Origin: CADEED01 sp963711635
GTDB taxonomy: Bacteria; Pseudomonadota; Gammaproteobacteria; Steroidobacterales; Steroidobacteraceae
NCBI GenBank assembly: GCA_963711635.1
Contig: CAVQEZ010000012.1
Span: 243,721 to 307,720, forward strand
Length of the DNA: 64,000 nt
Reading direction: 5' to 3'
The notes under the pieces are model-generated. The model did not search any database and was not told where the DNA came from. It saw only the letters and a list, made by a program, of their open reading frames with translations. This document shows positions 44,816-55,764 of the stretch, piece after piece (the stretch's first letter is position 1; every line of letters begins with the position of its first letter). Made by a program: the position numbers and the translations under genes.

Positions 44816-45848
44816 TTTCGCTCTTTCGACGGGCCAAGCCGAAGCTCCGGAAACGATGAAGGAGTTCGAGCATTCCTACTTTCGCCACTATGGCGGATAT
44901 AACAGGCCATACAGGAAAACCTTTAAGCAGTATGGCAATTCTCCTGTCGAGTTGCGCAAATTCCTTCGAGCGACTGGCCGCCGGTTTCCCGAAACCATTC
45001 TCGATCTTGGAGCAGCAGACGGCTCGGCGTTAAAGCGATTCGGCCGCTTCTTCTCCGCCCGGATTCTTCATGGCGTAGAGCTTAGCCGCTATGCCTATGC
45101 TAGAAGAGTTGTCGAGGATATTTTCCTGGGCGACATGTGTGAGTTCGCAGTCGATCGCCCGGCCGGTTTTCTGCCGCAGTACGACCTCGTTCTTGTAAAC
45201 TCGGCTATGTATCTGCAGCCCGATGAGCTGCCATCGTTTCTTAGTTCCCTGGTGAGCTTGTGCCACAGACGGACTATGATCATGTTCGTTCTGCCCAGCT
45301 ACTATCCTTCCGGGCTGTACACGTACTTGCCTGAATTCAAACGTAGTTGTCCGGGCATGAGCGTGCCTATCATTCGGCCTAAGGGCTGGTGGATTAAATC
45401 CGTTTACAACGCGGGGTTCGAGATCATTTGTGATCTCGAAGGAAGGGAATTGCTTCTGGCCTTGCCCAGAAAGGGGTTCTCACGCCCCCCTACTTTTGGC
45501 AACCCGGTGAATGTCGCTCTCACTTATGAATTTGACCGCGAACACGTGTCCGGGAAGCCTGCTCAAATCTCGCTGCAGCATCTCGAAACGGGTTTCCGGC
45601 TGCGCTTCAGTCACCGCAAGTCCGGTTCCACCGCAGGTTTCGTAGAGCAGGGGGAGCCACGCAACCGCTCATCCAGTCAGGCGCTTCGAAAAAGCCTTCC
45701 GGATATTCTTGCATTCTTTCGGAGCGGAAGAATCGGCGAAGATCACCAAGTGGAGTTTTGCCGCCTATCGATACCCATTTACGTGCCCGGAACACTCTGC
45801 CGGCCGACGCGCAACGGGTTTTCGCTGCGAACGGACTACAATTTCTAG
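44796..45848 (+). CDS. Class I SAM-dependent methyltransferase of the SET/JmjC locus
   Basis: 350 residues; the first half is a Rossmann methyltransferase with motif I ILDLGAADGSALKRF, acidic Glu in LHGVELSRYAY, GDMCEF and YDLVLVNSAMYLQPDEL. The C-terminal 130 residues are of unknown kind, with FRLRFSHRKSGST. ATG 44796 overlaps the JmjC gene; 44856 (MKEFEHSYFRHYGG) is an alternative start. It is unbroken. The substrate is unknown; it may act on the same protein or a product of the JmjC enzyme. Confidence 0.78.
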   Translation: MDSGLHDFALSTGQAEAPETMKEFEHSYFRHYGGYNRPYRKTFKQYGNSPVELRKFLRATGRRFPETILDLGAADGSALKRFGRFFSARILHGVELSRYAYARRVVEDIFLGDMCEFAVDRPAGFLPQYDLVLVNSAMYLQPDELPSFLSSLVSLCHRRTMIMFVLPSYYPSGLYTYLPEFKRSCPGMSVPIIRPKGWWIKSVYNAGFEIICDLEGRELLLALPRKGFSRPPTFGNPVNVALTYEFDREHVSGKPAQISLQHLETGFRLRFSHRKSGSTAGFVEQGEPRNRSSSQALRKSLPDILAFFRSGRIGEDHQVEFCRLSIPIYVPGTLCRPTRNGFSLRTDYNF

Positions 45849-45984
45849 GCCGTCACTTTCATCTTATGCGGAAGAGACGCAGCCCATCGGATGGCCTGGC
45901 AGCGACTGGGCAGGGACTTAGCGTGTCCGCCAAAAGTATGGCAGCATGCCGGATTGAACTCCAGCGGACGGAGGCGTCACTGCA

Positions 45985-47380
45985 ATGACGAAACCTTTCG
46001 TGTTTTGCCCGGCGGTCATGGTGGGACTGTCTCCAAGCTTGTTTGCGGTCTCGCTGGCCTGGGCCATCGATCCTTTCTTTCCGGCTTACGGCAACAAAGG
46101 CTACGACGTCTTGCATTACGATCTCGACCTTACTGCCGATCCTGCCGCCCAAAGTCTCGAGGGCGCGGCGAAGGTCAGCATCAAGGCAACCCGACAACTG
46201 AGGACGTTTCAGCTGGATTTATTCCGCCTCAAGGTTGCGAGCGTGACACTCGATGGCGACCGCGTTCGCTTCTCGCAGACCGAGCGCAAGCTGACCATCG
46301 AGCCAAAAGGCGCAATTGCGCGGGGACGGCCCATCGAAGTTGTGATCCGCTACGGCGGCACGCCGACGCCGATCCCTGATCCGACGACGCCTGGGCAGGG
46401 GGTTTGCCGCTCGGCTGGCTACATCTCGAGGACTCGACCAACGCGCTGAGCGCGCCGGTCGGCGCCTCGAGTTTCTTTCCGTGTAACGATCAGCCGACCG
46501 ATCGCGCCACTTATACGATCTCCGTCACCGTGCCGAAGCCGTACACGGCGGTTGCCAACGGTCTGCACACCAAAACCGACGATCTCGTTAGTTCACAGCG
46601 CTTCCACTACACCATGACGCAGCCGATGACGACCTGGCTCGCCACCGCGCATATCAGTGCATATCGGATGATGGATCAGGACGCGGCAGGGATCCCGGTC
46701 CTGCACTACGTGACGAAGAACGTCACTGATGCACAGATATGACGAACTATGAAGACGCCGCAATACATGATTGGCTGCTAAGCCTGTTCGGGGCCATATC
46801 CATTCGACTCCTATGGCAGCGTTACCGTCGACGATGAGAGGTCTGCGCTACGCGCTCGAGACCCAGGCGCTTTCGACTTTCCCCAGTTCGACCGTTGAGG
46901 CCAATTCATCGCGCCGAGTGTGATCGTACACGAGTTGGCTCACCAGTGGTTCGGCAACTCCTTGGCGGTGGCCCAATGGCGCGATGTCTGGATCGCCGAA
47001 GGCTTCGCGACCTATTTCGAGTTTCTCAACCAGTCGCAAAGCTTCGACGACGATATCGCTGGCGCTTTACGACTACCTTCGCGATAAGAAGGTCGGCCCC
47101 CGCCGTTGTCAGCCGGCCGGAGGATCTCTTCGCTGACAACACTTATTACCGCGGCGCGGTAACCCTCTTCGCGCTCCGGCAACATGTAGGCGACCCGGTC
47201 TTTTGGGAGATCATTCGAGAGTTCTACGGCCGCTACAAATTCAAGAGCGTCACTTCAGCCGAATTCATCGATGTGGCGGTCGAGGTCAGCCACAACCTCT
47301 CGGTCAGGAAGCTCCTCGAATGCATGGCTTTTCCGGAAACCCGTGCCGCCTCTGCCGAAAGTCCCTATCGACCGCGCTAG
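45985..47380 (+). pseudogene. M1-family aminopeptidase, heavily frameshifted
   Basis: An exported M1 zinc aminopeptidase in at least four frame pieces: signal and N-terminal domain (FFPAYGNKGYDVLHYDLDLTAD), LEDSTNALSAPVGASSFFPCNDQP (M1 substrate-binding region), VIVHELAHQWFGNSLAVAQW with IAEGFATYFEF (HEXXH and the third ligand Glu 18 residues on), and RGAVTLFALRQHVGD. All catalytic residues remain recognisable. GGAGG precedes the ATG. Either the gene is decaying or the sequence here is poor. Confidence 0.75.
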
Positions 47381-47959
47381 CCGCGTTGAAGAAGGACGCG
47401 TTCTCGTCGCCAACCACCTGGCCCGTCGCGTGCACGCGAAGCGCTGAACGCTGGGCGCCACTGTCGGGTTTACAATTCGAACGAGCGGGCGTACACCGCT
47501 GGTCGCAAGAACGCCCCGCCGGGTCGGTGACGACGAATTGCTCCCCGTCCGAGTGGGCTTCACCACAGCGCGCGCGTGCAAGGTGATGCTTGGCCGTCCG
47601 AGATCCAGACGCGATGAAGCGTTGTCCTTCCGCCGAACTTGGCGCGTGGATCGTCCTGTAACGGCCCTCAATGCCGGAATGAAGGTCCAGAAGGCTCCTA
47701 AGCCTGGTAGACAGCTCCGCAAGCTTTCTCTGCCGTTGCCCGCGATCTGCGTCTTCCTGAGTTGTCGCGCCGTTCCTGACCGCCGCTATGAGCCTCCTCG
47801 CGTCACTGGCACTGGCCACTTATGAGAGTACTGACGATCCTATCCGCTCCCCGGCTTTCGACTATGGCAAGCTGCCCAGGGAATTTCGCCGCGCGGTCGT
47901 GCCTTACAAGGGCCGGCACCTCGTGAAGTTGGAGCACTTCCAGCCTGTCTTAAATCGAC
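47381..47959. other. Region without a supported gene
   Basis: Between the ends of the M1 peptidase gene (plus) and the ThDP enzyme gene (minus). Open frames here have random-looking composition; a remnant of the M1 C-terminus may extend into it. Confidence 0.4.
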
Positions 47960-49745
47960 CTAGAGGCGGGTCGAGCCAAGCAGATTCCCGCCAAGGCTCG
48001 GATGGCCTATTCGGCGGTCGCCGACGACATTGACGAGCGCGGTCTTGCCGGATCTCAATGCACGTTCGAGGGCAGGGGCGAAACTCCTCAGGCCGCTCGA
48101 CGTGCTCACCGTGACAACCCATCAGTTCGAACATCCGGTCGTAGCGTTGGTCCGGCAGCATATCGAACGGATCGGTCCGACCCTTCAGGAATGGCATCTC
48201 GTCGAAGCTCGGTCCCCAAGAACTGTTGTTCCACAAAACCGCGACGATCGGCAGGCCATAGCGCCGCGCAGTTTCGAGATCGAAACCGCTGATGCCGAGA
48301 CCACCGTCGCCTATGACGAGCACGACCTGTTTTGCGGGCCGTGCAAGCTGAGCGCCGATGGCCATGCCGACGCCGTGGCCGACGGGTGCGAGCGGGCCGG
48401 CGTCCAGAATTTGGCCGGGAAAGCGAGCGTGAAACCATTGCGACATCCAGCCGCTCATCGTGAAGCTATCGATCACGATCGTTGCGTCGGATCGATCACT
48501 TCACAAAGCTCCCGCGCAACCCTCGCGGGATGTATCGGCACGTCGTCGTGGTGCGTGCGCTCGTGTTCGCGATCGCCCGATCGTAGTTGGTGCGCACGTC
48601 GGCGATCTCCTGGAGCCAGGCCGAGCGGGCGGAGACTCCAGTCGTGCCGCTCGGCTGCGTCCGAAAGCTGGCCGAGAACGAGTTTCGCGTCACCGACCAT
48701 GGCAACCTCTGCCGGCACATGGAGGCCGATCCGCGTCGGCGTGGCGTCGGCCTGAATGTAGCGTGCGGATTCATTCCAAGTGGGTGCCTCGCCGAACTTC
48801 TCGCCGCTCCAGAACCGAAAGCCAATCGCCAACACCGCGTCGGCGCGCCCGGTGAACGGCTTCTTCCATGGACCTCGGATCGCAAGCGGATGGTCCTCCG
48901 CCACGGCGCCTTGCCCGGTGCGCCGGGCGTAGACCGGTATCCTGGTGAGCTCAACGAATTCGCGTAGCTCGGCTGCCGCACCCGACCAGAAGACTCCGTC
49001 ACCTGCTGCGATTAACGGGCGCTCGGCGGCAAGGAGGATCTCGATCGCCTGCGTCGATGCTGTGCGGGTCCGCTCCCGACCGAAGCTCGCCGGCGCATAG
49101 ACCTTCGCGCCGCGGCGTTGAGTGCTCTCAAGCCCGCCTCCGGTAGAGAATGTTCGTCGGGATTTCAACCAGGGCGACGCCCTGCGGCGGATCCGTCGCA
49201 TCGCGAAACGCCTGCCGCAAATCGAGTTCGATCGTCGACCAGTCGATTACTCGCTTGGTGAACTTCGAGAAGGAGCGGCACATTTCGCTGCCATACGCCT
49301 CCTGAAACGAGCCCAGCCCGTCCTCCGTCGTCGGGTGCTGGCCGGCAATGCACACCACCGCGCTCCCGGCGAGACCCGCGGCACAGAGGCCGGTTACGGC
49401 GTTAGTCAGTCCGCAGCCGGCTGTGACACTGCAAACGCCGGGTGTTGCGGTGGTTCGCGCCCATCCGTCCGCCGCGTAGGCGCATGACTGCTCGTGGCGC
49501 ATGTGGATGAGTTTGATCCCATAGTCGCGCAGCGCAGCAAGGATCGGCCAAGTGTGGCCGCCGTTGACCGCAAATAGGTATTTCACGCCTTGGGACTGGA
49601 GCACGCGGGCGACCAGGCCACCGCCATCAATTTCCACTGCCGTAGACAGCCCGGATTCAGTCGCTCCTTCCCCTTCCAACGCTGCGCCCGCGGTTTTTCC
49701 CATGACGACGCCCGAGAGCGCCTCGCTTGGTTCTGGCCCTGTCAC
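47960..49745 (-). pseudogene. Thiamine-diphosphate enzyme (acetolactate synthase / 2-hydroxyacyl-CoA lyase type), frameshifted
   Basis: About 595 residues in at least three frame pieces. The N-terminal PYR domain has the activating Glu in HMRHEQSCAYAADGWAR and AGQHPTTEDGLGSFQE; the middle domain reads AAERPLIAAGDGVFWSG; the C-terminal PP domain has VIGDGGLGISGFDLETA and LWNNSSWG (GDG-NN ThDP motif); the end LRSGKTALVNVV ... GGNLLGSTRL lies in another frame. A GTG start overlaps the ligase stop (GTGA). With an acyl-CoA ligase it may be a 2-hydroxyacyl-CoA lyase that splits a 2-hydroxy acid to a ketone or aldehyde plus formyl-CoA (inference). Confidence 0.78.
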
Positions 49746-51329
49746 GGCGCACCCCCTTCCGCGCTGCGCGCTTCGTGATTGGCGTACCTGCTCCGGAGAA
49801 CCCGGTGCAAAAGCTTTCCGGTGGCAGTCCTCGGCATTTCGTCTTCAGCAATGAACGAGATCGATTTTGGCCGTTTGTATCCGGCGATCCTATTTTTGCA
49901 CCAATCGAGGATTTCGGACTCCGATACGCCTTGATCTTGATGTAAAATCACCACTGCATGAGCGGCCTCCCCCCATTTCTCGTGAGGGACGCCAATGACG
50001 GCTAGATCCTTGATCTTGGGATTAGTGCCAAGAACCTGCTCGACTTCGGATGGATAGATCTTCTCCCCGCCGCTGTTGATCATATTGCTCTTGCGGTCGG
50101 CGAGATAGTAGTAGCCGTCCTGTCGCGACGGGCCATGTCGCCTACCGTGCAATACGTCGCCGCGAAACGCCTCAGCAGTCTTCTTCGGCGAGCTTCCAGT
50201 AGCCCTGAAACGCGTAAGGCGTGCGCGAATACAGGTCACCGGCTTCGCCGTCGACGACCTCGTTGCCTTCTGAATCAAGGAGCTTGATCCTCCCGGTACC
50301 GGGCATTCGCGACCGATGGAACCGAGCTTGGTCAGCTGCTCTTCGGGACGCAGCAAGGTCACCCAGCCCGTTTCAGTCGAGCCGTAGCCTTCATAGAGCC
50401 GGGTCCCCGGAAATATTCCATCAGCGCCAGCTTGGTGTCCTGGCGGGCTGGCGCGGAGGAGATGAGGAGTTTAGTGACGCTCGTCGACATTGATCTTACG
50501 CTTCACGGATTCGGACAATCCCAGAATCATGATGTAGTGCGTTGGCACCAGCGAGGTGAAGGTGAATCGGTCGCTCGGCGAGCGTTCTCAGCAGATGGTC
50601 CGGTTCGAAGCTTTTCCGGTCGTAGACGCAGGAGGCGGCGCCGCAGGCGGCAAAGGCGAACACGAAGAAGAGAGAGTTCGCGTGGCACATGGGCATGACC
50701 AGAAGGCCGAGGTCATCGCGACTGAAATCCGAAATCGACCTGGATGAGATACGGCATGCAGGACGAGGCTGCCGTTATTGCGGATGCGCCCTTTCGGGCT
50801 TGCCGGTAGTGCCAGAGGTGTAGAGAAGGGCAAAGGGATCGTCGGGCCCACCTTCGATCAACGGCTCGGACCGCGCGCCGCGCCGCGATCAAATCCTCGT
50901 AGGAGCGGTAGCCGGGGGCGTCCTTGTCGCCGCCGAAATGGATGTACGTCGTTCTCCGATCGGCAGCTCGGCTCGGATTGCTTCGATGCGGTCGAGAAGA
51001 TCGTCCTGGACGATGATTGCTGTCGGCTTCCGCGTTCTCGACGATGTACTGGATCTCTGGACCAACCAGCCGAAATTGACCGGCACCACGATGAGGCCGG
51101 CCTTCGACGCCGCATAGATCTCCAGCCATTCAAGGCAGTTATACGCGAGGACGGCGATGCGATCGCCTTCTCGAGGCCCAGTCCGATCAAGCGCATTGGC
51201 GAGCCGGCAGGAGCGATCGTTCCATTGGCGGAAGGTCATGGATCGTGTCAGATCGCGCCCACCTAGCTTGTCCGGAAACAGGCGCGCGTACATCGCGATG
51301 ATTTCGCCGAGATGAAGCATCGGACTCAT
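49742..51329 (-). pseudogene. AMP-dependent acyl-CoA synthetase/ligase, heavily frameshifted
   Basis: About 525 residues if joined. N-terminal piece: MTFRQWNDRSCRLANAL, GDRIAVLAYNCLEWLEIYAA, GLIVVPVNFGWL. C-terminal piece: DGYYYLADRKSNMINSGGEKIYPSEVEQVL, AVIGVPHEKWGEAAHAV and the catalytic Lys context PRTATGKLLHRVLR. The middle, with the P-loop, is spread over several frames. It activates a carboxylic acid as acyl-AMP and then acyl-CoA. Start overlaps the GntR stop by four bases. Second gene of the GntR - ligase - ThDP operon. Confidence 0.78.
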
Positions 51330-52072
51330 CGAGGGTCCTCCCGAATATTAGCGGCGGTTCCTTCGAAGTTTCCGTTCTCGTTCCGGTTAGTTTCCGCGCT
51401 AAGCTCGGCATATATGCTTGCTCCTGCTATTTCTGCATGGGCGACCGCTGCCTTCTCGGCGCGCGCCGGATCGCCAGCAAGAATGTGCTTGGTTATCTCG
51501 ACGTGTTCAGCCCATACCGCCTTTCGTCTTGCGCGATTGACAAGAGCGACACCCATGCCGCGCTTGAAGTGCGGCCAGCGCTCGGCGACGGTCTCACCAA
51601 TTGCCGAATTGCCCGACAGCGCATAGATAGCGGAATGGTAGGCGACATCCGCTTCGATCCATTCGTGGTTGCTCGCGTCCGTGTTGAGGGCGCGGCCGGC
51701 CGCAAACGTTGATTTGAAAAAGCCGATTTCGACAGGTCGAGCGTCGCCCTTTCTGATCCGGTCGGCGGCAAGTCGCGAGGCGAGGCCATCGAGAGCTGCA
51801 CGAACTTCATAAAGATCACGGATTTGGTCTGCCCGCACTGGCGCGACGACCAAGCCCCGCTTGCCCTCTTCAACCACGAGTCCCTGGCGCTTGAGAAGCT
51901 GCAGCGCATGGCTGATGGGCTGCCGCGAGACGGAGAGCCTTTCTGCGAGGTCGCTTTGGGTTAACCGCTCATTGGGCGCCAATGTGGCGTCTGCAATGGC
52001 ATCGACAAGCCTCAAATATACCTGGTCGACCAGTCGAGGAAGCGCGGAGATCGGTTCCATGAGAATACTCAA
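51326..52072 (-). CDS. GntR-family (FCD/FadR) transcriptional regulator
   Basis: 248 residues. N-terminal winged helix (LVDAIADATLAPNERLTQSDLAERLSVSRQPISHALQLL in outline), then an all-helical FCD ligand domain with likely metal-binding positions (EADVAYHSAIYAL, HVEITKHILAGD, HAEIAG). FCD regulators usually respond to organic acids. It is unbroken and first in an operon with a ligase and ThDP enzyme, whose substrate or product is probably its inducer. GAATTC-rich symmetric text (52084-52096) just upstream may be its operator. Confidence 0.88.
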   Translation of the reverse strand: MSILMEPISALPRLVDQVYLRLVDAIADATLAPNERLTQSDLAERLSVSRQPISHALQLLKRQGLVVEEGKRGLVVAPVRADQIRDLYEVRAALDGLASRLAADRIRKGDARPVEIGFFKSTFAAGRALNTDASNHEWIEADVAYHSAIYALSGNSAIGETVAERWPHFKRGMGVALVNRARRKAVWAEHVEITKHILAGDPARAEKAAVAHAEIAGASIYAELSAETNRNENGNFEGTAANIREDPR

Positions 52073-52297
52073 CTCCGTGTGCCGAATTCAGAATTCCGAA
52101 TTTCTGTGCAGATGTCAAGCCCAATTGGAGCCCGAGCTTGGAGAGGTTACGAGCTCGTCGTCGTATTTGCTGCGTCCTTTTCAAGCCACCAGGAGGCCGG
52201 CGCCGCGCAAATCTCCTTTGCCCATGACGGACGCACGTCCGGGATTCCTCCGCAGGAAGCAATCCGCGCTCGTTCCTCCAGCCCGCACGACACCAAG

Positions 52298-53786
52298 TTA
52301 GCGGAACAGCCGCTTGAGCTTCGGAACGAAGCGGCCGGGCCGTTCGGGATCCAGTATTTGCACGTCGACCAGCCGCTTTTCGGCCTCGTTCAGTCCCGGC
52401 AACTTCAAGGGTTTGAGCGTCCGGCCACGAGGCCGGGCGAATTTCTCGATAGCGCCTATGAGCGTCCCCTTGGCCTTCCGTACCGCGGCAATGTCGCGCG
52501 CCTCGACTGCGAGATGTTCGGCCAGGAGATCGTTTGTGATACCGGCAATGACCGCGCGTATACGCTTGTCTGTGCGTCGGTCCGAGGCCTCGATGGCCAA
52601 ATCACACTCGGTGTCGAAACCCATGGAGCGGTTGTTAAGGTTGGAAGAGCCGACCTTCAGAAGCCTGTCATCTACAATCATGATTTTGGCATGCACGTAA
52701 ATGGGCGTGCCGTCGGCTGCTACAGGGTAATATATCTGGAAGCGACCCTCGTGGTCGCTTTCGCGCAGCATGCCGACTACGAGCGCGCGGGCCGCGCCCA
52801 TGACTTCCTCCTCAAGCCAGCCATCTGCTGTCTTAGGATTGATGATGACGATTTCAGGGCCCTCCATTTTCCCTCAGGCGGCGAACCAGCGCCTCGCCGA
52901 TTTTCCGGGAAGCGCAGTATTGGCTCTCAATGTAGATTGATCGCCGCGCTGCGCCGATGGCCGCGAGATACAGCGCTTCAATCTCGTGCGCGGCTCTCTG
53001 GTCCTCGTAATGGGGCTGGGTGCGGGCGATTCCGATCATGACGTTTGTCAGATTTGGCGCGAGTGTCGGCGGCCAGGCATCATACCCTGGCTCCGCTGGC
53101 GCCACCGTCTCGCCCGTCGCCAGACGCCAGCGGTCTCGCGCCAGGAAACCTAGAGCTTGGGCCGCCTCGCCATCTACTGCGGCGGTTGCGTCGTGCCATG
53201 GGCCCTGCGAGAAGCCCCATGCACTGTCGCGACGCTTGTCCTTACCCCGGTGGTCACGGGTGTCCCATCGTCCCACTGTCGCATCTATGCCGCCGCAAAA
53301 GGCGAAGGCATCGTCGATCACGACAATCTTCTGGTGATGGCAGGCACCAGCGGGGTGAGCATGGTCAAGGCTGAGATGCATGCGCCGTTTCGCCATCCAG
53401 CCGACGATGTAAAGCGGGGTAGTACCGCGCCCCAGAGTCTTTAGCGCGCCCAAATCCCATTTCAACAACCGGATTTCGAGCTCGGGCTTGCGCTTTACCA
53501 ACGCGTTGAGGAAAGCGCCGAGCTTGTCGGGCCACGTCTTGTCGCGATTTCCAGGATCTAGATGGATGCGGAAATCGAAATCCCAACCGATGAGGAAAAT
53601 GGTTTTCTCGGCGCGCATCATGGCGACCTTGAGCGCTGCGAAATAGTCCTCTGCATCGATGATAAGCGCGAACCGGCCAGCGAGCGCCTGGCGCCAGCAG
53701 GTCTGGCCGGACTTTAGGATGGGTGCGCCACGCCCACCGCGGTGGGCACCGGGACGAGTCATGGAAGAATTTCCATCACGCTCCAT
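52298..53786 (-). pseudogene. Phospholipase D-like protein, frameshift near 52860
   Basis: About 496 residues when joined. Two HKD half-sites: HHQKIVVIDDAFAFCGGID (first, about 145) and YVHAKIMIVDDRLLKVGSSNLNNRS (second), plus YIESQYC. The break falls between ENGGP and EIVIINP, with one base too few or too many. Family enzymes hydrolyse phosphatidyl bonds or swap head groups, often cardiolipin- or phosphatidylcholine-related; here no signal peptide is seen. Same strand as the GntR operon downstream, 226 bases apart. Confidence 0.82.
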
Positions 53787-53982
53787 GTCTACTGTCCGTA
53801 AACCGACAAATCAACATGGCGGTTCAGCCGCGTGACGCCAAGACCCCGGTACAGCGACGAGCGATATGGAGTCACCGGCATTGTAGCCAAGGCCACCCAT
53901 GACATCCCAGGTGAACTCGGAGGAAGCAGGCGGGAGAGCCGGACATCCCTACATGCAGTGCAAATGGCGATCGAAGTTACAC

Positions 53983-54909
53983 TTAATCACAAAATCCATC
54001 CCGTCGCAGGAAAGCTTTGTTGATAGCGACAGCCGCCTGCGCTCCCTCCGCGATAGCTACCGCGACTAGAAGAACATCGCGCGAGACGTCACCTGCGACA
54101 TATACGCCCGGGACGCTCGTTTCTTCCGTTGCTGGGGTTGATAGCAACGCCTCCTTTTTCACCACGCTTGCAGCAAAGACGCTCGGAAAGATCAGACGCC
54201 TGATGGCAGCCGGTCGAAAAAAACAAACCGCGCCGAGCGCCAAGTCCTCTCCGCTCTCAAATACGATTTTTGTAAGCTGGCCATTTGTGCCTTCAAGAGA
54301 TCTGATGGGCTCCGCGCGAAGACGGGATGTTGTGGATCCTCCAGGTTTCGCATCGCTTCCGGGCTGACCGCCGTTCCATCGCTGCAAGCCACCACATCCG
54401 CAATCCAGTGCTTCATCATGACCGCTAGCTCCGCGCCTTTATCCCCCTTTCCATACGCAGCGACGGCTTTGCCCGCGTATTCAAAGCCGTCGCAATACAG
54501 ACAATGATGGACAGAGACTCCGTACATGGGCTCGATGCCGGCGAGCTCAGGAACCTCGTCGACAAGTCCTGTCGCAAGCAGCACTTTTGTAGCGCTGCCG
54601 CTGGTTCCGTCGGCGCAAGTGAAACTCGAATTCCTGGCCGCTGGGCGTGATATCGGTGACCCCTGTCGCTCGCAGAGAGACAGACTTGTAGCGGGTCAGT
54701 TCTAGTCGCGCCTCATCCAGAAATGCTGAGGGGGCCCGGCCCTCACGTCCGAGCAAACCATGAATAGCCTGTGAGCTCAGGTTACGCTGATGTCCTTCAT
54801 CGCAAAGCAAAGCTTTGCGGTGACACCTTCCCAGAATAAGTGCGGCACTCAATCCAGCCGCCCCGCCGCCTACTATGAGAACATCGAATTTCATCGAAAG
54901 CCTGTTCAT
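53983..54909 (-). pseudogene. Thioredoxin-reductase-like FAD/NAD(P) oxidoreductase, frameshifted
   Basis: About 310 residues in three frame pieces. FAD-binding MKFDVLIVGGGAAGLSAALIL, redox motif HHCLYCDGFEYAGK (the CxxC pair), and the C-terminal FAD motif GVYVAGDVSRD with AIAEGAQAAVAIN. Breaks lie near 54590 and 54330. Start 54909 or 54894. Homologues reduce thioredoxin, glutaredoxin-like or small disulfide partners. Confidence 0.8.
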
Positions 54910-55084
54910 TGCGTTAGCATATAGATGCGCAAGGATGCCATAATCCTCGCACCGTTCGAGCGTCAACAGGTCGTTGGGCAGACCTCGACGTTGGAGGAGC
55001 GCCTCAGCGGAAACGACCGATCGCGCCGGTCATTGGTCACAACATTGTCCCAGCTCAGTTTCCTTCGCTCGCGTTGGCCAAGAG

Positions 55085-55323
55085 CTAGGAGGTCGCCGCG
55101 ATATTTGGTTGGCCGTCGAGCGCGTCCAGCAGCCGTTCCATGTCCGCTAAGTCAACGTCTTGCTGGGTGAGGATCTTCATCAGTATTGCTCTGGCCATTG
55201 TGGCATCGATGCCTCGTCGCTCCAGGGCAGTCACGACCTGGTTCTGAGCCACGATATTGAGCTCACCTTGCAGGGCGCATTTCCGAGCGCGGGCGAGTGC
55301 GTCAGAAGGGTCACCTTGTCCAT
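55085..55323 (-). pseudogene. Small hypothetical protein, frameshift near the start
   Basis: About 79 residues: DPSDALARARKCALQGELN, VAQNQVVTALERRGIDATMA and ILTQQDVDLADMERLLDAL, helical throughout. ATG at 55323 is out of frame with it by one base, and one missing base after ATGGACAAGG restores it. Follows the next small gene (55330-55614) by seven bases. Role unknown. Confidence 0.5.
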
Positions 55324-55329
55324 TCGCGC

Positions 55330-55614
55330 CTATCGTTGACCTTTGCCATCGGCGGCCGGGTCAATCATCGAGAAACGGTACGCGAGATTGTCGTTCGCTT
55401 TGCTCTCAACTCTCGACTGGTAAAATAACTCGGCCCGGATCGCGTGCTCTACCAGAGCCCCAAATCCCCTCTCTCCCATCTGCGCCTTCGACACAATCCT
55501 TCGTCCAATGGTCATTTTTTGGAGGTCGTCCTGGATGTGCTGGGCTGTGCAAACATAATTTAGCACCGCAGTTAAAAGCGCCAGATCATCAGAATATAAG
55601 GTCGAATCCTGCAT
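55330..55614 (-). CDS. Small hypothetical protein
   Basis: 94 residues, no signal peptide; contains LLTAVLNYVCTAQHIQDDL and FGALVEHAIRAELFYQSR. GGAGGAAAAG stands before its ATG, a good ribosome-binding site. Likely co-transcribed with the small gene that follows it on the minus strand. Not recognised. Confidence 0.55.
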   Translation of the reverse strand: MQDSTLYSDDLALLTAVLNYVCTAQHIQDDLQKMTIGRRIVSKAQMGERGFGALVEHAIRAELFYQSRVESKANDNLAYRFSMIDPAADGKGQR

Positions 55615-55764
55615 CTTTTCCTCCAGGTTGTCCCCGCAGGCTCACCTCTCCCGGTGATGGCGCACTATGTCATTTTCAATTGCAGTTCCTTGAGCAATAT
55701 TGAACACCTGCGTCGCATTCTCTATGTTTAATATGCAGTTCGCAACCTTAAGGGTGAGGGTGGG

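Noticed and set aside
47304..47819. 171-residue minus-strand frame near the M1 peptidase end
   Set aside because: Composition is random-looking and it runs over the peptidase C-terminus on the other strand.
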